This document shows positions 58,634-64,000 of a DNA stretch of 64,000 nt, piece by piece. The first letter of the stretch is position 1; each line of letters opens with the position of its first letter. The stretch is from Thelonectria olida. Lineage: Eukaryota; Ascomycota; Sordariomycetes; Hypocreales; Nectriaceae. Below the pieces are notes generated by a model. That model did no database searches and had not been told where the DNA came from. It saw nothing but the letters and a program-made list of their open reading frames with translations. The stretch covers positions 682,001 through 746,000 of the forward strand of contig JAGPYM010000002.1 in the NCBI GenBank assembly GCA_020736575.1, written 5' to 3'. The position numbers and the translations under genes were made by a program.

Positions 58634-60546
58634 ATGGCTTACGATAGCACTTCCTTCGATCCGCTCATGGATTACTATCCGCATACCCTTCGAGTCAGAC
58701 ATGACATCGCTGTGGACCGTGATGACACCAAGTCTGACAACTCTGGAGTTCTCAGTGCCGACATTGGGTGGGTGCCAGACTTTGCCAGGTTTAAGCAACG
58801 AAAGGCCGAGAGGAAGAATCCTCCCCTGAACGACTCCCTTCCTAAGGGATGGCCAACCAAAGTGCAGCATTCCCTTGCCTGGAAGGGCTCCGACCTGCAG
58901 CCTCGTGACTATATCTACTACCTCACCAAGGATGACATTGCCGAGATCAATTCTGCCTTGGATCGCTACAAGGGTGAGACCACTTCCCATCACATCACAT
59001 ACTAAACTGCGCTAACTCTAAAGCAGGGTTTGACCTTGAACTCTCCGGTCTTCGCAAGTCGACCTTTCCCTTGCCTACCCTCGGCCCCCGATTACATACT
59101 CTTTGCACTAGCGTCCACGACGGCATAGGCTTCTGCATCGTCCGCGGGCTGGATACCAAGGCGTACTCGCGCGAAGACAACGTCATCATCTATCTTGGCG
59201 TATCCAGCTACTTTGGCGAGCAGAGAGGTAGACAATACCAAGATGGGCGCTTGATCAGTGAGTTTCCCCTTCATGAGCCGCTGCCCCTGTTATAGACGCT
59301 AATGCTTCCAAGCACACATCACGGATGTCAAGTTCGAGAACTTCTCCGACAGTGACCGCAGACCGTTGTTCACCAATGATTCTCAGGTAAGCCGACTGAT
59401 TCCTGAAATGTCCCGGTGCCTGGCGCATTCATTGTGGCGTTCTTGTTTATGGATATCGCACTACTGACTTGACTTCTTTTTCCCCATGTGTCATAATTTA
59501 CTTTGCTTTCTTCTGCAGCTTGTCTTGCAAAGCGCAAGCCATGATTTTGTAAGTTGGTCGAGCACGAGGGTGTGGAGAGCGGGCAGTTTGTTCGGGGGGT
59601 TGCGTTCGACTTGGAGGCATCACTGCGCGCATTGTTCTCGAGAACAAAGCAGATTCTCGGAACACAACGTTGCGGAAATAAAACTAACCGCTTTTGATAG
59701 CCATTCCATGCAGATCTCCTATGCGGTGTTCTAGCCTTCTACTTTCTCGGCACCGCTGCGCAAGGAGGAAACATGCTCCTCGCGTCATCCTGGAAAGTCT
59801 ATAACGAGATCGCCGCTACGCGTCCGGACCTGATCGAACAACTAGGAAACGATGACTGGATCCACGACACGTAAGTAAAGCATTGTCTGTGTTTTCCTTT
59901 GATGGCGCGACGTATCGCGTCTTCCACTGGGAACGTCTTGGACTAACCAACCTCTGCTACTAGGTTCGGTCGGGTACCTTCTTATCACCAAAGAGCCTTG
60001 CTTCACTACTGGAAAGAGAAGTTGGTTCTCATATTCTCCCGTAGGAACCTCACTGGGTCCAAAGTGACACCCCGGTCACCCAACATACCGCCGATGACAG
60101 AAGCGCAAGCCGACGCTCTCGATGCGGTGCACTTCACCGCGGCGGCCAACTGCGTTTCCATCAAGCCCGAGGTCGGAGACATGGCCTTCATGAACAACTT
60201 TGCCGTTCTGCACAGCCGCAGCTCGTTCCTAGACAGCGAGGAGTCAAAGCGGTACATACTGAGGCTGTGGCTTAACAATCCCGAGCTTGGGTGGGATGTG
60301 CCGCCGGGGCTGAGACTGGGGTGGGATAGGATCTTTGAGGAGTTTGACGAGATATCGGATTATTGGGAGATTGACCCGTACGAGGTGCGTGACGGCGCGC
60401 TTTATGATAAAATTAAGTATGATGATGAGGGATTTCGGGGTCGAATGCCGGGGCACAATGGAGGAGGAGGAAGTGGCGGCAGTGGAGGGGGTGGTGGCAG
60501 CGGTGGTGGTGGCAATGGGGGAGTTCGTTCTTCATCCTGCGGATAG
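58634..60546 (+). CDS. TauD/TfdA-type Fe(II)/2-oxoglutarate-dependent dioxygenase
   Basis: Six exons, 58634-58973, 59027-59257, 59313-59386, 59519-59548 (30 nt), 59701-59870 and 59964-60546 (phases 1, 1, 0, 0, 2), give 475 aa. The clavaminate-synthase-like jelly roll is visible: LHTLCTSVHDGIGFCIVRGL, ITDVKFENFSD, then PFHADLLCGVLAFYFLG holding the first metal ligands (His228 and Asp230). FAVLHSRSSFLDSEESKRYI carries the distal His (about residue 364), with the 2-oxoglutarate-binding Arg in YILRLWLNNP. The iron triad and co-substrate Arg are thus intact, so an active oxygenase is likely. Fungal members hydroxylate or desaturate varied small molecules; the substrate cannot be read from the sequence. 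The protein ends with an odd Gly/Ser run of about 25 residues. It lies beside a kinase-like gene with no biosynthetic backbone nearby. Confidence 0.9.
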
Positions 60547-61238
60547 GTAGCTGATCATTTGCACATGTCGATAAAGGTGATAGTTGGGGGCAGTGTATTT
60601 AGTATGTACACATGGCCACAATGCGGCTGGGACAAATCAGTTGTGGTCATCCATGGAAAGGAGCCTGAGCACCTTCTAGAATGCCGATATTTTGATACCG
60701 ATTGATCCAAGATTCGCTGTGTTCTCGTGTGCTCAAACGCCGAAAAGCCAGCCTATTCCCCAGAAAACGGTATGTAAGGCTCAGGTCTGAGGAGTGTTCT
60801 GCTAGAGCATTGAGGCTTGAGGGCAGACTGAGGACAATGTTCAGACTCAGTCACAATTTGTGTTCGATCATAATACAGCAACACATGATTTCTTGTGAAA
60901 AATACGAAACTTGATTATATTGTTGCTTCTTCTCCTGAGTGACCCGTCCGTCCGTTCTCGTTGTGTCAACACAACCTATCCCTCATTCGATCCAGAACAG
61001 TCAAGACAATGTATTGAAGTAGTGAACTCCATGGATCGGTGTGCTGTTCCAGATACCAAGGCAAACAGTTCATGAACATGAATTAATCAATTAATGCCTA
61101 AAAGCAAGTCTCTCCTCAACCCCTTCTCCCCTTTTAACTCTTTCGGCAAGTTCACAATCCTCTCTGTCCGCGACAGCACTGCCAACAACAGTATCAGTTC
61201 TCGTCAACAATACTATCGCTACCGCCTATATCATCAAG
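60547..61238. other. Intergenic
   Basis: About 690 nt containing the promoter of the 300-aa orphan gene. Nothing else is recognised. Confidence 0.5.
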
Positions 61239-62141
61239 ATGGCTGGCACGCCTCCCACCGATCCTATGCCCGACGATGGCCGGGTTGCTAGCCCAGAGCC
61301 TGGCTCTTCCCGCCAGAATGAACACGTTGATGGAAGCACTGGAGTGACTAATTCTAGCGCAGCCTCCGAACCCCAGGCCGCAAATGAGGCGAACTCCCAC
61401 CTTGGCTCGGATGGTGCGTCTAACGCGAACGCCGCTCAAGACAATGCTGGTGAAGGTGGGAGTAATATTGACACCAGTAATCGAGTTGATCTTGCCGCCC
61501 TTCTCGCCGAGGGACGTAGACTCCTTGAATCTTCTGGGTCGGAAACCGCACTTTCTATAACGGAAACTGGATATTTCCTCTTCGGGCGTTTTGAGAGTGC
61601 CGAACTTGGTGGCGGGCAGAATGGACACCCAGGGACGCCCTACGAACGCTCGCCTACATTAATGGACACCAGTATTTACTATGATTTCGATGAAGACCGT
61701 AGCCCCGGATGCTTCGATTTTGGGTTTAGGAGCTACGCTGACTTCTATCAGTTCATCACCGACCCCGTGGTCCAAGAAGCTTACCAGGAGCTTCGCACTG
61801 ACTTCCTCGTCCCGAAATCGCGCGACGGCCGCAGCCCTGTCCCAGTCAAAGCGGAAGTGGTCAGACGCGTCATGCTTTGTGAGGTGGAGCCCCGAGGCTG
61901 GACCTATACTGCAGCCAGCCCGGACAAGTCGAGCTGGTGTTGCGAGGCTCACTACGCTCGGTTTTCGATCAAGCTACAGGTTGTGCGACGGAGGCTCTCC
62001 AACATCCCCCCCGGTCCCTTGACTTACAACAGACGGCGCAAGGATGTTGGCATTGATTTGGAGCTTGCGGCTTTGATGTGGAAGATGGAGGGAGTTCACG
62101 AGACCTTTCGTCCTTCTGCTACTGAGGTTGCCGAAGATTGA
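61239..62141 (+). CDS. Orphan 300-aa protein, unknown function
   Basis: Intronless. Residues 1-85 are Ser/Asn/Ala/Glu/Gly-rich and probably disordered. From about residue 82 (RVDLAALLAEGRRLLESSGS) the protein becomes structured, with YDFDEDRSPGCFDFGFRSYA, FYQFITDPVVQEAYQELRTD, VRRVMLCEVEPRGWTYTAA and SWCCEAHYARFSIKLQVVRR. The total is acidic at the ends and mixed in the middle. No signal peptide, membrane helix or known domain is seen, and I do not recognise a family. It is followed, head to tail, by the end of the Cys/His repeat gene on the other strand. Codon use is less biased than in the housekeeping genes, which fits a young or accessory gene. Confidence 0.65.
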   Translation: MAGTPPTDPMPDDGRVASPEPGSSRQNEHVDGSTGVTNSSAASEPQAANEANSHLGSDGASNANAAQDNAGEGGSNIDTSNRVDLAALLAEGRRLLESSGSETALSITETGYFLFGRFESAELGGGQNGHPGTPYERSPTLMDTSIYYDFDEDRSPGCFDFGFRSYADFYQFITDPVVQEAYQELRTDFLVPKSRDGRSPVPVKAEVVRRVMLCEVEPRGWTYTAASPDKSSWCCEAHYARFSIKLQVVRRRLSNIPPGPLTYNRRRKDVGIDLELAALMWKMEGVHETFRPSATEVAED

Positions 62142-62474
62142 TTGCCAAGTATGCTTTATTTGGACGCCATCAGAGAGGGTTGTTGCCATGGAGAATCGAG
62201 AGCCTTGGATACACAGAAAGAAGGCTTGACTAACATTGGCAGACTGGAGAGTCTTGTGGTGCCAAGTTGATGGGACAATGCGAGAGAGTTTTGGATTATA
62301 TGTGTTGCAAGCGGACCTTGTAGTGACATAACCTATGACTATGGACTTGACTAGTATTTACCATAAGTTTACTTCTTCTCTCTCGTGAATCGACGTTGTA
62401 CCGATGAGACCTGCGAGCATCAGAACAGGGCTACTAGGTTACTGTACATTGTTATTGCTACATCACTTGATACT
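62142..62474. other. Convergent 3' intergenic region
   Basis: About 330 nt between the orphan gene (plus) and the Cys/His repeat gene (minus); presumed 3' UTRs only. Confidence 0.5.
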
Positions 62475-64000
62475 TCATGTCCAGTCCAGGTCATCCCATT
62501 CCAGGTCATCCCATTCCCACCATCTCTGCCTCTGCCGGAACCAGTCTTCAGGCAGCGGTGGCAGTGGGGGCTGCGGCAGCGGCTGTGGTGATGGTCGTCG
62601 TTGTCGACGTTCCCGTTCTCGTGCCCGTCGTCGCCGCTCATCTCGCTCATCTTGTTCCCGTGCTTCTCGTCTCCGTCGCCCTTCTCGCTCATCTCGTTCC
62701 CGTTCCCGTCGTCGCCGCTCATGTCGCTCGTCTCGTTCCCGTTCTTCTCGCCGTCTGCGCCCTTCTCGCTCATCCTGTTCTCGTTCCCGTCGTCGCGCCT
62801 CATCTTGCCACAAATTCTCGAGCGCCGCCGCAAACTCGGGGTCCATCTGACGTATCCGCTCCAAGTTCCGCTCTTCGTTGTCCCCGAGATTCATCACTTC
62901 TTCCCTCACAGCAACTTCCATGTGCTCAGCGCACAGATTCCGCACCAGGTCAACCCTGAGTTGTGCGCAGCCGTCTCTGGTACACGCCCGTGCCTCACAC
63001 CACCCGTGGGGCTCCTTCGCGGGGAGCTGGCAGTTGGCATCTTGACATCGATGGGCAAGGCAATAAGCCCTATCTGGAGTAGTCCGCTCGCCGCATCCAG
63101 GGGCGTCACAGGCGTGAGCTCGGCAGAAGCGTCGGTCGTCAGCAACTTGTCCGGAGCAGCCTTGGTCTTGGCATGTGTGGTCGGCACAGGTTCGAGATTG
63201 CGGGTTGTTGGCGTTTTGGACACGGGCGATACAGTCTCCTTTCGTACACGTGTCTGTAGCCATGTCAGTTCGAGATTGCTTCCAAGCCATGCATGAGGCT
63301 CAAACTTACGATCTTGACACCATTGGTTGTCCACATTCTGAGCCCTGTCCTTGTGTCGTTGGCATCCGTCGACGGCGCAGCGATGCAGATCGCAGAACTG
63401 GATTGCAATGGGCAAGATATTATTGCAGTTTACCCCTGGAGCCTGACAGAGGCGGTGCTGAGCACACGTCCTTCGAGGCTCGTTATTCGGCCCCACGACG
63501 CAAGAGTTATTGCAGCCCTGCGAAGCACAGTGCTGATGAGCCACACAGCGCTGGCTGTTACGCCAGGCTCCTCCATCGCACTCTGTACATTTGTGTCTCA
63601 GACAAAAGTTGCTCCCGGGTACTCGTTCTATCACACAGCCGTGCGGTGAAGTGCACATCCTGTGCGGCCCATGTCGTGGACAAAAGTTGGATCCTGCCAC
63701 AGGTCTCAGTTCACAGCGGCCTTCGGCCGGTGGATTTGAAAAGCGACATGAATCTATCAAAGCAACTCGTCAGCACTGCATCGCCGTTTGCGATGTTAGT
63801 CAAAGAATGGAAACGTACGGTCGGGGCAATACCAGGTTGGACGCCTCTGAGGTCTCAAATTTGGACAATGGATTCCTTCATCGCAATGTAGGTCTGGCTG
63901 TCATCAGGATGCGGAACCAGGACGTAACAGCAAGTTATAGACTCACGTGTCCTGCAATACGGACGATCGTGCCTCTTCGGCTGCACACATCCAACGTCAC
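62475..64000 (-). CDS. Tandem Cys/His repeat protein with charged coiled tail, 5' end outside window
   Basis: Exons within the window are 64000-63947, 63893-63819, 63753-63310 and 63253-62475; every join restores a C-x2-H motif across the splice site, which strongly supports the structure. The readable part has about twelve consecutive units of the form C-x(3-5)-C-x(9-17)-C-x2-H, for example CQDQGCSGQVADDRRFCRAH and CDAPGCGERTTPDRAYCLAH, each followed almost at once by the next Cys. One late unit ends WCEARAC and lacks its His. The repeats are followed by an Arg/Glu/Asp-rich region of about 70 residues (probable coiled coil or single long helix) and a Trp/Asp tail (WEWDDLEWDDLDWT). Each unit could bind one zinc. 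I know similar unnamed proteins in ascomycetes but no function. The N-terminus is missing. Confidence 0.85.
62486..62515 (-). repeat. 15-nt direct repeat at the 3' end of the Cys/His repeat gene
   Basis: CCAGGTCATCCCATT occurs twice in a row (62486-62500 and 62501-62515). On the coding strand it encodes the duplicated Glu-Trp-Asp-Asp-Leu tail of the protein. Confidence 0.85.

Noticed and set aside
62404..62959. Plus-strand Arg/Ser-rich and Val/Ala-rich frames
   Set aside because: Antisense of the Arg/Glu/Asp-rich tail of the Cys/His repeat gene.

Overview
The window is nuclear DNA from a filamentous ascomycete (Pezizomycotina), most likely a Sordariomycete. Genes are mostly split by short introns (about 50-95 nt) with GTRNGT-like donors, CTAAC-type branch sites and CAG/TAG acceptors. 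Housekeeping proteins read as typical ascomycete orthologues, and a tRNA-Leu carries a canonical intron after position 37. Genes lie on both strands, separated by intergenic stretches of up to about 4 kb. All exon joins were worked out by eye from splice signals and reading phase.

Layout. 1-9.3 kb: the 5' part of tRNA pseudouridine synthase PUS1 (minus, running off the left edge), a two-exon gene for a 108-aa hydrophilic protein (minus), an intron-containing tRNA-Leu(AAG), and the sulfur-regulatory F-box/WD40 protein of the SconB/SCON-2/Met30 type. 13-21 kb: mitochondrial succinate/fumarate carrier, twinfilin, a WSC-domain GPI-type surface protein, ribosomal protein eS7, and dynactin p62. 24.8-34 kb: a large conserved ascomycete protein of unknown role, an EXPERA-like membrane protein with a long basic tail, a DUF924 protein, and a secreted serine-carboxypeptidase-like protein that has lost its nucleophile. 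37-46.8 kb: a multi-pass membrane protein, a broken gene for a trypsin-fold protein, an 8-cysteine small secreted protein (effector-like), a Cys-rich GPI protein with a Pro/Thr repeat, and an MDR oxidoreductase with a 20-nt exon. 47.7-64 kb: a CofD/YvcK-like protein, an 88-aa membrane protein with an N-myristoylation-type start, a zinc-cluster transcription factor, an intronless kinase-fold protein, a TauD/TfdA-type dioxygenase, an orphan 300-aa protein, and a long cysteine/histidine repeat protein that runs off the right edge.

The left half is largely housekeeping: RNA modification, sulfur control, C4-dicarboxylate transport, actin and dynein machinery, ribosome. The right half has the character of an accessory region: a candidate effector, a pseudogene, an orphan, a regulator next to a kinase-like protein and a dioxygenase, and scattered copies of a short inverted-repeat motif. 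I found no antiviral system, CRISPR array, complete transposon or obvious secondary-metabolite backbone gene. The most unusual item is the tandem Cys/His array at 62.5-64 kb, followed by the catalytically dead S10 protein and its repeat-swollen intron.
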